From NCBI RefSeq assembly GCF_020524355.2, contig NZ_CP129019.1:2356001-2420000 (forward strand): 64,000 nucleotides of DNA. Direction: 5' to 3'. Of the stretch, positions 1 to 7,464 are shown piece after piece. This stretch comes from Mesobacillus subterraneus (GTDB lineage Bacteria > Bacillota > Bacilli > Bacillales > Cytobacillaceae). How positions within the stretch are numbered: position 1 is the first letter of the stretch; each line of letters opens with the position of its first letter. The notes under the pieces were generated by a model. That model saw only the letters and a list, made by a program, of their open reading frames with translations. It made no database searches and was not told where the DNA came from. A program made the translations under genes and the position numbers.

Positions 1-302
1 ACCGCATAGTTGACTGCATCCAGACCCGAACCGCATAATCGGTTGATGGTTGTCCCGGCAACCTCGACAGGCAGTCCAGCCAAAAGTCCGGACATCCTCG
101 CGACATTCCGGTTATCTTCACCTGCCTGGTTCGCATTGCCTAGAACTACTTCTTCAATTTCAGCTGCAGGTACGTTTGGATTTCGTTCTATCAATGCTTT
201 GATGACAACCGCACCTAAATCATCCGGACGGATGTGACGGAGACTGCCGTTGTATCTACCAATAGGTGTCCTGACCGCATCGACAATTACTACTTCTCTC
301 AT
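1..302 (-). CDS. Acetyl-CoA acetyltransferase / 3-oxoadipyl-CoA thiolase (partial, N-terminal 100 residues)
   Basis: Thiolase-family enzyme, cut by the window edge so that only the N-terminal part is present. The translation starts MREVVIVDAVRTPIG, typical of thiolases. It contains NRLCGSGLDAV with the nucleophilic cysteine at about residue 90. The ATG at 302 is preferred because a GGGGG ribosome site lies 6 nt upstream; the in-frame ATG at 308 abuts that site. It lies 12 bp downstream of the 3-hydroxyacyl-CoA dehydrogenase gene and shares its direction. In this setting it most likely carries out the thiolytic steps of phenylacetate degradation (3-oxoadipyl-CoA to succinyl-CoA and acetyl-CoA, PaaJ-type role). 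Substrate specificity is inferred from context only, and a general acetyl-CoA acetyltransferase is the alternative. Confidence 0.85.
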   Translation of the reverse strand, partial: MREVVIVDAVRTPIGRYNGSLRHIRPDDLGAVVIKALIERNPNVPAAEIEEVVLGNANQAGEDNRNVARMSGLLAGLPVEVAGTTINRLCGSGLDAVNYA

Positions 303-314
303 TGCCATCCCCCT

Positions 315-1178
315 TTATTTCGTGGTAACTGACTTTCTATAATCGTACACACCGCGTCCAGTCTTCCTGCCAAGACGTCCTGCTTTTACATATTGCTCCA
401 GCAAAGGTGCCGGGCGGTATTTTTCACCAAGTTTCTCATGCAGGTATTTCAGATTATTCAAGCGTGTATCAAGACCTACCAAATCGCCCAATTCGAACGG
501 GCCCATCGGGTAATTCAAACCCAGCTTGATGGCTTTGTCGATATCTTCTGGAGAGCCCAATCCTTCCTGAAGCATGTAAAATGCCTCATTGCCAACAAGT
601 GCACTGATCCGGCTTGTGACAAAGCCAGGAAATTCATTGATGATGACAGTTTCCTTGCCCATTTGGATTGCGGCATTCTGGATGGCTTCTGCTGTTTCAT
701 CGCTCGTTTCAAGACCGCGAATGATCTCAACAAGCGGCATCTTATGTACCGGGTTGAAGAAATGCATCGCTATGACCTTTTCAGGGCGCTTTGTAAAAGA
801 AGCGATTTCTGTCGGGCTCATAGTCGAAGTATTGGACGCAAACAAGCAATGTTCCGGTGCGTGCTGGTCAATCACTTCAAAGATTGTCTTTTTGATATCT
901 ATCTTTTCTGGTACCGCTTCGATAATCAAATCCGCATCCTTGACGTTCTCGGCAAGGAAGTTAGAATACTTTAATCTTGCCTTGGCTGTTTCTGCATCGT
1001 CTAACATTACTTTACCGCGGGCGATTCCTTTTTCAAAAATACTGTTGATTTCTTGTTCGGCGTTAATAAGCTGTTTTTCTTCAACATCAATCAGCACAGT
1101 ATCAAAACCGCCCAGGCTGCTGACATAGGCAATCCCTCTGCCCATGACACCTGAACCAATTACGACGAGTTTCTTCAT
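315..1178 (-). CDS. paaH: 3-hydroxyacyl-CoA dehydrogenase (PaaH/HbdA type)
   Basis: NAD-dependent 3-hydroxyacyl-CoA dehydrogenase of 287 residues, the usual length of the single-domain bacterial enzymes. The N-terminus has a Rossmann dinucleotide site (VVIGSGVMGRGIAYV, residues about 4-18). HFFNPVHKMPLVEII in the middle holds the catalytic histidine signature of the family. The ATG at 1178 is chosen over the upstream ATG at 1202 because an AGGAGG site lies 5-6 nt before it and family members begin MKK-(V/I)-VIG. It follows the aldehyde dehydrogenase gene after a terminator-like hairpin and precedes the thiolase by 12 bp. In the phenylacetate pathway it would oxidise 3-hydroxyadipyl-CoA. A butyryl-CoA role is possible by sequence, but the neighbours favour paa. 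Confidence 0.88.
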   Translation of the reverse strand: MKKLVVIGSGVMGRGIAYVSSLGGFDTVLIDVEEKQLINAEQEINSIFEKGIARGKVMLDDAETAKARLKYSNFLAENVKDADLIIEAVPEKIDIKKTIFEVIDQHAPEHCLFASNTSTMSPTEIASFTKRPEKVIAMHFFNPVHKMPLVEIIRGLETSDETAEAIQNAAIQMGKETVIINEFPGFVTSRISALVGNEAFYMLQEGLGSPEDIDKAIKLGLNYPMGPFELGDLVGLDTRLNNLKYLHEKLGEKYRPAPLLEQYVKAGRLGRKTGRGVYDYRKSVTTK

Positions 1179-1204
1179 TATATAACCTCCTGTGATAAAC
1201 ATTG

Positions 1205-1236
1205 AAAAGCGAGCACCCGGATCATAGAGTGCTCGC
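1205..1236 (-). terminator. Stem-loop terminator between aldehyde dehydrogenase and paaH
   Basis: GCGAGCAC at 1209-1216 pairs perfectly with GTGCTCGC at 1229-1236, and on the minus strand the stem is followed by TTTT. The short U-run suggests a partial or attenuating terminator separating the upstream paa genes from paaH and the thiolase. Confidence 0.6.
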
Positions 1237-1243
1237 CTCGTGT

Positions 1244-2761
1244 TTAGACGTTAAACGGATTTAGCGGGCGGCTGCCGTAGTAAGAGACGATACTCTTTGT
1301 TTCTGTATATAAATCCAGTGTTTCGATGCAAAGTTCACGGCCGAATCCGGATTGCTTATAGCCTCCGAACGGTGTGCCAGGGAAAGCGGAGAACGGGCAA
1401 TTGATCATGACGATACCTGCCTGGATCAGCTTGGAAACTCTGGTCGCTCGTCCGTAGTCCTTCGTCCAGATCGCAGATCCCAGTCCATATTCACTGTCAT
1501 TCGCCAGTTTGACAGCTTCTTTCTCATCCTTGAACTTCATAACGACGACAACTGGACCGAAGATTTCTTCTTGAACAGCTTTCATGCTGTGATCTGTTTC
1601 AGCGATGATGGTAGGCTCATACCAGTAGCCATTTTCATAGCCCTCCAGATTCGCAGCCTTGCCGCCTGCCAGAACTTGTGCTCCATCTTTGACGGCGGAT
1701 TTCACATAACCGTCTATGACATTCATTTGCTCCTGGCTGATGACAGCACCAACATGAGTTTCTTTATCAAATGGGTTGCCAAGCTTCAGCTGCTTTGTTT
1801 TTGCCACGAACTTCTCCATGAACTCATCATATACATCCTCATGGACATACAATCTTGAACGGGCTTCACATGATTGACCTGTATTGTAGAAGATTCCGAA
1901 CAGAGAGCCCGCTACTGCAGCATCAACATCCGCATCTTCAAAGACGATACTCGGTGACTTTCCGCCAAGTTCAAGTGTCACACGCTTTAGAGTCTGGGAA
2001 GCTCTGGCCATGATATCCTTGCCGATTGGTGTTGAACCTGTGAAAGCAACTTTGTCTACTTTTTCATGTTCAACAAGATAGTTGCCGACAACAGAACCAG
2101 ATCCAGGAATGACATTGACAACTCCTTCTGGTACGCCTGCTTCTATACAAATCTCTCCAAGTACAATAGCAGTTAAAGGTGTCAAAGAAGCTGGTTTTAC
2201 TACAACTGAGCAGCCGACTGCGATCGCCGGTGCGATCTTCCATGCTGCCATCATCATCGGATAGTTCCAAGGAATAATCTGGGCACAAACACCGACAGGC
2301 TCTTTTTCCGTGATATTCTGGAATGCACCAGGCATGCTGTTCACAGCACCGCGGTGGCTGACGATCGCTCCTGCGTAAAATTCGAAGTCCTCGATTGCCT
2401 GCATTACCTGTCCCTGTGCTGCAGCAAGGGATTTACCTGTATCAAGAATCTCCAATTCTACCAGCTCATTGAAACGGGAGCGCATGATTGAAGCGATTTT
2501 ATTCAATGTGCGTGAGCGCTTGTTCACCGGGAAATGGCGCCACTTTCCGAAGTCGAAGGCATTTCTTGCAGCCTGAACCGCAAGCTCTGCGTCTTCTTTT
2601 GAAGCCTTAGCCACAGTTGCAACTTCCTCGCCTGTCGCTGGATTGAAGACTTTATAAGTTTCACCATTCGTGCTGTCCTGACGAACTCCATTGATGATCA
2701 ATTGATATGTCTCGCGTTTTACCGCCATTGCTTCGAATTTTTGTTCTTTTACTGTTGTCAC
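1244..2761 (-). CDS. NAD(P)-dependent aldehyde dehydrogenase in the paa cluster
   Basis: Aldehyde dehydrogenase superfamily member of about 505 residues. Visible motifs are the cofactor loop FTGSTPIGKDI, the general-base segment VTLELGGKSP and the catalytic cysteine in NTGQSCEARSR. The C-terminal NCPFSAFPGTPFGGYKQSGFGREL is typical of betaine-aldehyde/phenylacetaldehyde-type enzymes. A GTG start at 2761 is preferred: the AAAAGGAG ribosome site directly abuts the ATG at 2770 but lies 9 nt before this GTG. It is 20 bp downstream of paaG and probably co-transcribed. It could form phenylacetate from phenylacetaldehyde, or oxidise the ring-opened semialdehyde normally handled by the dehydrogenase half of PaaZ, for which no fused gene is visible here. 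The sequence does not decide between these. Confidence 0.85.
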   Translation of the reverse strand: MTTVKEQKFEAMAVKRETYQLIINGVRQDSTNGETYKVFNPATGEEVATVAKASKEDAELAVQAARNAFDFGKWRHFPVNKRSRTLNKIASIMRSRFNELVELEILDTGKSLAAAQGQVMQAIEDFEFYAGAIVSHRGAVNSMPGAFQNITEKEPVGVCAQIIPWNYPMMMAAWKIAPAIAVGCSVVVKPASLTPLTAIVLGEICIEAGVPEGVVNVIPGSGSVVGNYLVEHEKVDKVAFTGSTPIGKDIMARASQTLKRVTLELGGKSPSIVFEDADVDAAVAGSLFGIFYNTGQSCEARSRLYVHEDVYDEFMEKFVAKTKQLKLGNPFDKETHVGAVISQEQMNVIDGYVKSAVKDGAQVLAGGKAANLEGYENGYWYEPTIIAETDHSMKAVQEEIFGPVVVVMKFKDEKEAVKLANDSEYGLGSAIWTKDYGRATRVSKLIQAGIVMINCPFSAFPGTPFGGYKQSGFGRELCIETLDLYTETKSIVSYYGSRPLNPFNV

Positions 2762-2790
2762 GCGTAACATCTCCTTTTAGTAAATTCTAT

Positions 2791-3564
2791 TTATTCACCC
2801 TTGAAAACCGGTTTTCTTTTTTCCATGAACGCCTGGACGCCTTCCTTATGGTCGGCAGTCTGTCCGGCAATTCGCTGGCTCTGAGCATCCCTCTCCAGAT
2901 AGTCCTCGAGGTTAGAGTGCCAGCTTGCTTTCAGGTTTCTTTTGATCAGGCCGATTGCCTTTGTCGGCATATTTGCCAGCCTTTCGGCAAAAGCGGCAAC
3001 ACTTTCATTCCAGTTATCCAATGAGTATACTTCCGTAACAAGCCCAAGATCCTTTGCCTTATCTGCCGGTATTTTCTCCCCAAATACAGCAAGCTCCATC
3101 GCTTTCGCATGGCCGATGAGCCGCGGAAGATAATACAGATTACCGGCATCAGGCACGAGACCGACATGGATAAATGCTTCTACAAAACTCGCTTTTTCAG
3201 AGGCAACCCGGAAGTCACAGGCAAGCGCAAGGCTCATTCCAGCTCCGGCCGCCACTCCATTCACAGCGGCAATCACCGGCTTTTCGCAACGATCAAGTTC
3301 CAGCAGCATTGGATTATAGCGTTTGCGAAGCACCTCGCCGTGGTCCATATCATCTGAGACCCCTGCCAAATCCTCACCTGAACAAAATGCCCGTCCTGCA
3401 CCCGTGATGACCAGTGCCCTTACCTCTTTATCGCGGGAAGCGGACTTGATTGCGCTCTGGATTTCCTTATTCAACTGTTCGGTGAAGGCATTCAATTTAT
3501 CAGGACGGTTCAGGGTAATGTAGGCTACCTGATTCCCCACTTCATATAAAACGGTTTCAAACAC
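2791..3564 (-). CDS. paaG: 2-(1,2-epoxy-1,2-dihydrophenyl)acetyl-CoA isomerase
   Basis: Crotonase-fold protein of 257 residues. The two catalytic glutamates of true enoyl-CoA hydratases are not both present: the first position reads GVAAGAGMSLAL without Glu. The loop GLVPDAG carries the aspartate characteristic of PaaG isomerases. In phenylacetate catabolism PaaG converts ring-1,2-epoxyphenylacetyl-CoA into the oxepin-CoA. The start is a GTG at 3564 preceded by an AAGGGGGG site at 9 nt. It lies 15 bp downstream of paaF in one transcription unit. Assignment to PaaG rather than PaaF rests on the active-site pattern plus context. Confidence 0.85.
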   Translation of the reverse strand: MFETVLYEVGNQVAYITLNRPDKLNAFTEQLNKEIQSAIKSASRDKEVRALVITGAGRAFCSGEDLAGVSDDMDHGEVLRKRYNPMLLELDRCEKPVIAAVNGVAAGAGMSLALACDFRVASEKASFVEAFIHVGLVPDAGNLYYLPRLIGHAKAMELAVFGEKIPADKAKDLGLVTEVYSLDNWNESVAAFAERLANMPTKAIGLIKRNLKASWHSNLEDYLERDAQSQRIAGQTADHKEGVQAFMEKRKPVFKGE

Positions 3565-3579
3565 AGCTATGTACCCCCC

Positions 3580-4359
3580 TTATTTCCCTTTAAAATCCGG
3601 CTTCCGTTTCTCCTTGAAAGCCCTCATGCCTTCCTTCTGATCTTCTGTCGCAAAAAGCATATAGAAGTTTTTGCGCTCATATTGCATGCCTTCGTATAAA
3701 GGGTAATCGACCGCTTTCAGGACTGATTCCTTGATCAGCCTGACGGCAATTGGCGCCTGTTTTGCGATTGTATCTGCAAACTTTATTGTTTCTTCCATCA
3801 ATACTTCCTCTGAAAAAGTCGAATTGATGATTCCATGGTGCAAGGCTTCTTTTACGGTAATGCGCTTGCCGCTAAGAATCCATTCCATCGCCTTTGTTTT
3901 ACCGACGAGCTTTGTCAGTCTTTGCGTGCCACCTGCACCTGGCATCACACCAAGATTGACTTCCGGAAACCCAAACTCCGCATTATCAGCAGCGAACAGC
4001 ATATCGCAGCATAGTGCCAATTCGAATGCACCGCCCAGAGCAAATCCATGTACTGCCCCGATAACCGGCTTCTTGATCCAGGCAAGCCGGTCCCAGTCGG
4101 TGAACTGATTTAACGTTTCCATGCTGATGGCATCAGCTTCCATCATTTCATCGATATCAGCGCCTGCTGCAAACGCCCTGCCCTTTCCAGCTAGGACTAT
4201 AACCTTAACGTCAGAATCGTTATCGTAAGACTCCATCGCAGAAAGAACTTCCGAAACCATTTGTCTGTTCAGGGCATTCAGGACCTTCGGGCGATTAAGC
4301 TCGATTAATCCTACTTGTCCTTTAACAGACGTTTCTATCATTTCATAGTTTTTATTCAT
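3580..4359 (-). CDS. paaF: Enoyl-CoA hydratase, phenylacetate pathway
   Basis: Crotonase-fold enoyl-CoA hydratase of 259 residues. Both catalytic glutamates are visible, in GGAFELAL and FGFPEVNLG, followed by the CoA/oxyanion segment GVMPGAGGTQRL. The pathway role would be hydration of 2,3-dehydroadipyl-CoA. The ATG overlaps the end of the upstream EthD-like gene by 8 bp, which indicates translational coupling. It is a close paralogue of paaG next door, but the intact catalytic pair separates the two functions. Confidence 0.85.
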   Translation of the reverse strand: MNKNYEMIETSVKGQVGLIELNRPKVLNALNRQMVSEVLSAMESYDNDSDVKVIVLAGKGRAFAAGADIDEMMEADAISMETLNQFTDWDRLAWIKKPVIGAVHGFALGGAFELALCCDMLFAADNAEFGFPEVNLGVMPGAGGTQRLTKLVGKTKAMEWILSGKRITVKEALHHGIINSTFSEEVLMEETIKFADTIAKQAPIAVRLIKESVLKAVDYPLYEGMQYERKNFYMLFATEDQKEGMRAFKEKRKPDFKGK

Positions 4360-4660
4360 TCACTTCTTCACCGATCATCATTGTGACCAGATCACCCGCA
4401 AAGCTCATAACATCCTTTCCAGAAGCCTTGCCTTCAGCAGATTTCATTCCAGCTTTTAATGCATCATGGTCGTCATAATACATTTCGCACATAAGATAAT
4501 ATTTGCCTTCTCCACCCATTGGGCTGCCGACGATACGAGTCACTTCCATTTTGCGTAGTCCTGGAATTTTTTCTGTCAACGGAGCATGTGTTTCAAAATA
4601 ATGCTTGTCAAAAGCCTCTTTATCCTGTGGATGCTTGTAAATTGCGATTAGTTTTACCAT
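4352..4660 (-). CDS. EthD family protein in paa operon
   Basis: Small (102-residue) ferredoxin-fold protein of the EthD family, seen in MVKLIAIYKHPQDKEAFDKHY and the C-terminal half with LMCEMYYDD. EthD-like proteins are often found in degradation clusters, where their exact role is unclear. The ATG at 4660 is chosen because an AGGAGAG site precedes it; the longer frame upstream has no such site and a low-complexity N-terminus. The 3' end overlaps paaF by 8 bp. A stem-loop lies between this gene and paaD. Confidence 0.75.
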   Translation of the reverse strand: MVKLIAIYKHPQDKEAFDKHYFETHAPLTEKIPGLRKMEVTRIVGSPMGGEGKYYLMCEMYYDDHDALKAGMKSAEGKASGKDVMSFAGDLVTMMIGEEVNE

Positions 4661-4738
4661 TAAAAATCTCTCCTTTTTCTTCGAAAGTTTTATAGAGCAA
4701 ATAGAATATATGCTTTTATTCTTGAAGCTATTAATCAA

Positions 4739-4785
4739 TTGATATGACAGTGCGTAATCTTATTACGACTTTGCTGTCACATCAA
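4739..4785 (-). other. Two-level intercistronic stem-loop at the paaD stop codon
   Basis: An outer inverted repeat (TTGATATGACAG at 4739-4750 with CTGTCACATCAA at 4774-4785, one mismatch) encloses an inner one (CGTAAT / ATTACG). The structure includes the paaD stop codon. No U-run follows on the minus strand, so it does not look like a plain terminator. A processing or stability element within the paa mRNA is possible. Confidence 0.5.
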
Positions 4786-5259
4786 AGTTGATACAGGTTT
4801 CATAGCCTCGAATGGATTTTTGCACGACTTACAGTATAGAATGCTGCGACAAGCCGTTGGTCCAAAGAGGTTTTCCATCGTCGTGTAGGTGGAGCTGCAG
4901 TAAGGGCAATCAGCCTGCCACTCCCCAGTTTCGGCAATATGCCTTGGCGGAGGTGCGATGCCGAATTCCTTCAGCTTTTCCCTGCCCATTTCAGTCACCC
5001 TGTCTGAAGTCCAAGGAGGATGGAAAATGAACTTTACTTCGGCGTTTTCCGCTCCTTCAATGGTCGATACCGCCTTGATCACATTGTTTTTGATAATATC
5101 AAGAGCCGGACAGCCCATGAAAGTCGGCAATAACTTTATCAAAACTGTATCTGCTCCAATTTCCAGTTCCTCTAGCATCCCCAGTTCAATAATCGATACA
5201 CTGTCGATTTCAGGGTCCTTTACAGCTTGCAAAGCTTCGATGATTTTATCTCTCATCAT
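4777..5259 (-). CDS. paaD: Phenylacetyl-CoA epoxidase subunit PaaD (DUF59)
   Basis: 160-residue PaaD. The N-terminal DUF59/MIP18-type domain (VKDPEIDSVSIIELGM) is followed by a cysteine-rich C-terminus with CPYC and CKSCKNPFEAMKP, the metal-binding part found in PaaD. Members of this family assist iron-sulfur or metal maturation, and PaaD is needed for the PaaABC(E) epoxidase. Two ATGs (5259, 5256) are possible. It sits 6 bp downstream of paaC in the epoxidase gene order A-B-C-D. Confidence 0.9.
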   Translation of the reverse strand: MMRDKIIEALQAVKDPEIDSVSIIELGMLEELEIGADTVLIKLLPTFMGCPALDIIKNNVIKAVSTIEGAENAEVKFIFHPPWTSDRVTEMGREKLKEFGIAPPPRHIAETGEWQADCPYCSSTYTTMENLFGPTACRSILYCKSCKNPFEAMKPVSTLM

Positions 5260-5265
5260 GCCGCA

Positions 5266-6084
5266 TCACCAGCTCGCTGCCGGATCGGAATTATAAACCT
5301 CGCCTAATGTATCAAGAGCAGTCTGCAAATCTGATGTATGCTCTCCATTTCGCCCATTTCCGCTCTCCATTCCGAATTGAGCCGGCATCTTGAGGTCCAG
5401 GGATTCAAAAACAGGTGACATCAATTGCATCCATTTCGTTCTCAAAGCTTCCTCTGAATCGATCAAATTGTGCTTTGTGAGCTCATCCGCCTGTGACCCC
5501 ATGGTGAACAGTCCTTCAAGCTCATCAAAAACCTTCTCCATAGCGGCTTCCATCCTGATTCTCGCTTCGCTTCCGGCGCTCACCAGTTGGGAGAACCATG
5601 TCTTCCAGTGCAAGAGATGGTAGTAAAGTTCCATATTGATCTTTACCGCTGCTTCACCCAACGGCTGGTAGGTTGAATTCTTCAGAGATTCAATTTTGAC
5701 TTTCTTGACCTGTGCGTAAAAATAATTTCTTACTACCGCGAATGCCCAGTCATAATGCGGCTCATTCAAATACGTTCCCGGGCCGTTCACCTTTTCTAGT
5801 AAAATCGCATTCTTTCGTTCTGCTGCTGGCCTCGCATGGGCGAGATGGTCCGGATCACCAGCTCCCAGGTCGCTAAGAAGCTGATAAAACATCGCCGCAT
5901 GTCCCATTGTATCCTGGCTGATTGAGGAAAAAGCGACATCCTCTTCAATATGAGGGGCGAGTCCCAGCCACTCGGAACCACGGTAGGCAATGATGAAGTC
6001 GTCATCTGCAAGCTGGAAGAGGAGCTCAACTGCAGCGTCGCGAAGGTCTTTATTTTTCAACGCATCATCAAGTTCGTATTTCAT
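5266..6084 (-). CDS. paaC: Phenylacetyl-CoA 1,2-epoxidase structural subunit PaaC
   Basis: 272-residue ferritin-like subunit of the phenylacetyl-CoA epoxidase. It pairs with PaaA but lacks a full di-iron site; the helix ISQDTMGHAAMFY is the degenerate counterpart of the metal-binding helices. The ATG at 6084 is preferred because it forms an ATGA overlap with the paaB stop codon and has an AGGAG directly upstream. The alternative ATG at 6105 lacks a clear ribosome site. C-terminal sequence ends in a short tail (YNSDPAASW). Confidence 0.88.
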   Translation of the reverse strand: MKYELDDALKNKDLRDAAVELLFQLADDDFIIAYRGSEWLGLAPHIEEDVAFSSISQDTMGHAAMFYQLLSDLGAGDPDHLAHARPAAERKNAILLEKVNGPGTYLNEPHYDWAFAVVRNYFYAQVKKVKIESLKNSTYQPLGEAAVKINMELYYHLLHWKTWFSQLVSAGSEARIRMEAAMEKVFDELEGLFTMGSQADELTKHNLIDSEEALRTKWMQLMSPVFESLDLKMPAQFGMESGNGRNGEHTSDLQTALDTLGEVYNSDPAASW

Positions 6085-6428
6085 TTCTCCTGCTTCCCTC
6101 CCCATGACAAGATTTCTTTTTCATCCAGCATTTCCTGCTCGTAGTGGCGCCATTTCTTTTTCAAATAGCCATAGCCTTTTGTATTGCGGTAATCTTTGTT
6201 ATCGAGTCTTTGCAATGTTTGACGTTCTTCAAGCGACATTTTCCTGATATCGTCACGCTTGACGATCCATATATCGGCAACCGGTTCCCGGCGCATGAAA
6301 TTTTCCTGTGCCATCACAAGAGCCAGCTCTTGATTGGGCGCCAGCAATGAGAACTGGTACTGCATAGGGGATGTTGCCGTTCGCTTGCTGAACACTTCAA
6401 ATTCCTGATAAAATCCTTTCCCAGACAT
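6081..6428 (-). CDS. paaB: Phenylacetyl-CoA 1,2-epoxidase subunit PaaB
   Basis: 115-residue PaaB, close to the usual length of about 95-115. Recognisable by FYQEFEVFSKRTATSPMQYQ near the N-terminus and ENFMRREPVADIWIVKRDDI in the centre. PaaB bridges the catalytic and structural subunits of the epoxidase. The AAGGAGAG ribosome site precedes the ATG at 6428, and the stop codon overlaps the paaC start (ATGA). Confidence 0.9.
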   Translation of the reverse strand: MSGKGFYQEFEVFSKRTATSPMQYQFSLLAPNQELALVMAQENFMRREPVADIWIVKRDDIRKMSLEERQTLQRLDNKDYRNTKGYGYLKKKWRHYEQEMLDEKEILSWGGKQEK

Positions 6429-6483
6429 GATCTCTCTCCTTTCCTGTGGGCTTTCCGCGGCTTTTTCTTAAACTATTTTAGCC

Positions 6484-7443
6484 TCATGCTTTAGCACTCA
6501 ATGCGTCGATAACCCACTTATTGTTACTATAGGAAATCTCCCTCAGCCTTAGACGGTCCTTTGATTTAGTCCCATTGTTCTTGATGATTTGCTTGAACTT
6601 GCTCCAATCCGGCTGCTTGTATTGCCACATGCCTGACTCCTGGTCAAAATGCATTGTCTCATCTGGAAGCTTCAAACCAAGCGACAGGACCCTTGGAATA
6701 TATTTTGTAAAAAAGTCCTGGCGGAGCTCCTCGTTGGTTTTCGTTCTTATTCTGTATTTGATGGTTGTATCCTGTTTGGAAGTTCCTGTAGTAGACGCAT
6801 CCGCCGGACCGAAGAACATGAGAAGCGCTTCCCACCATCGGTCAATCGAATCCTGAATCATCGCTTTTTGTTCATCTGTTCCTTCTGCAAGCGCCATGAT
6901 GATCGCCTCGCCATGCTGGGCGTGGAAAACTTCCTCCGCACAGATTCGCTTCAACGCTCTTGCATATGGTCCATAAGAAGCATCAAGCATATTCGTCTGG
7001 GATATAATCGCTGCACCATCGACAAGCCAGCCAATCAATCCGGCATCTCCCCATGTTTTAGCTTCCATATGGAAGACGTTGTGGAATTTTAGGTCACCGG
7101 AAAGCAAATCCTGAATAATGTTCTCACGTGATTTTCCAAGCGGCTCCATTAAATCCTCAGCAACCCTTAACAACAATTGACCGTGTCCCATTTCATCCTG
7201 CACCTTCGCCATGATTCCCAGCTTTCTTTTCAAAGAAGGAGCCTTTGGCACCCACTCTTTCTCAGGAAGCGCACCCATGATCTCACTGATGCCATGCATT
7301 GAAATTAGCTTGATTAGTGTCATTCGATAGTCATCAGGCATCCAGTCATCCGCCTCGATTTTATCGCCAGCTTCAATCCGCTTCATGAAGTGCTCATATT
7401 TAGCTTCTTCAGTCAGATGATCGAAAGAAATTGTGTTTTCCAT
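6484..7443 (-). CDS. paaA: Phenylacetyl-CoA 1,2-epoxidase catalytic subunit PaaA
   Basis: 319-residue catalytic subunit. Di-iron ligands of the ferritin-like fold are visible in VQDEMGHGQLL and AEEVFHAQHGEAI (Glu-x2-His pairs). It uses O2 to epoxidise the aromatic ring of phenylacetyl-CoA. An AAAGGAGG site lies just upstream of the ATG at 7443. It follows paaK by 21 bp and starts the paaABCD block. The reductase subunit PaaE is not seen in this window. Confidence 0.92.
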   Translation of the reverse strand: MENTISFDHLTEEAKYEHFMKRIEAGDKIEADDWMPDDYRMTLIKLISMHGISEIMGALPEKEWVPKAPSLKRKLGIMAKVQDEMGHGQLLLRVAEDLMEPLGKSRENIIQDLLSGDLKFHNVFHMEAKTWGDAGLIGWLVDGAAIISQTNMLDASYGPYARALKRICAEEVFHAQHGEAIIMALAEGTDEQKAMIQDSIDRWWEALLMFFGPADASTTGTSKQDTTIKYRIRTKTNEELRQDFFTKYIPRVLSLGLKLPDETMHFDQESGMWQYKQPDWSKFKQIIKNNGTKSKDRLRLREISYSNNKWVIDALSAKA

Positions 7444-7464
7444 GCTGCCATACCTCCTTTAGGT

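Noticed and set aside
393..974. 193-codon plus-strand ORF opposite paaH
   Set aside because: Shadow frame of a well-conserved dehydrogenase; no independent evidence for expression.
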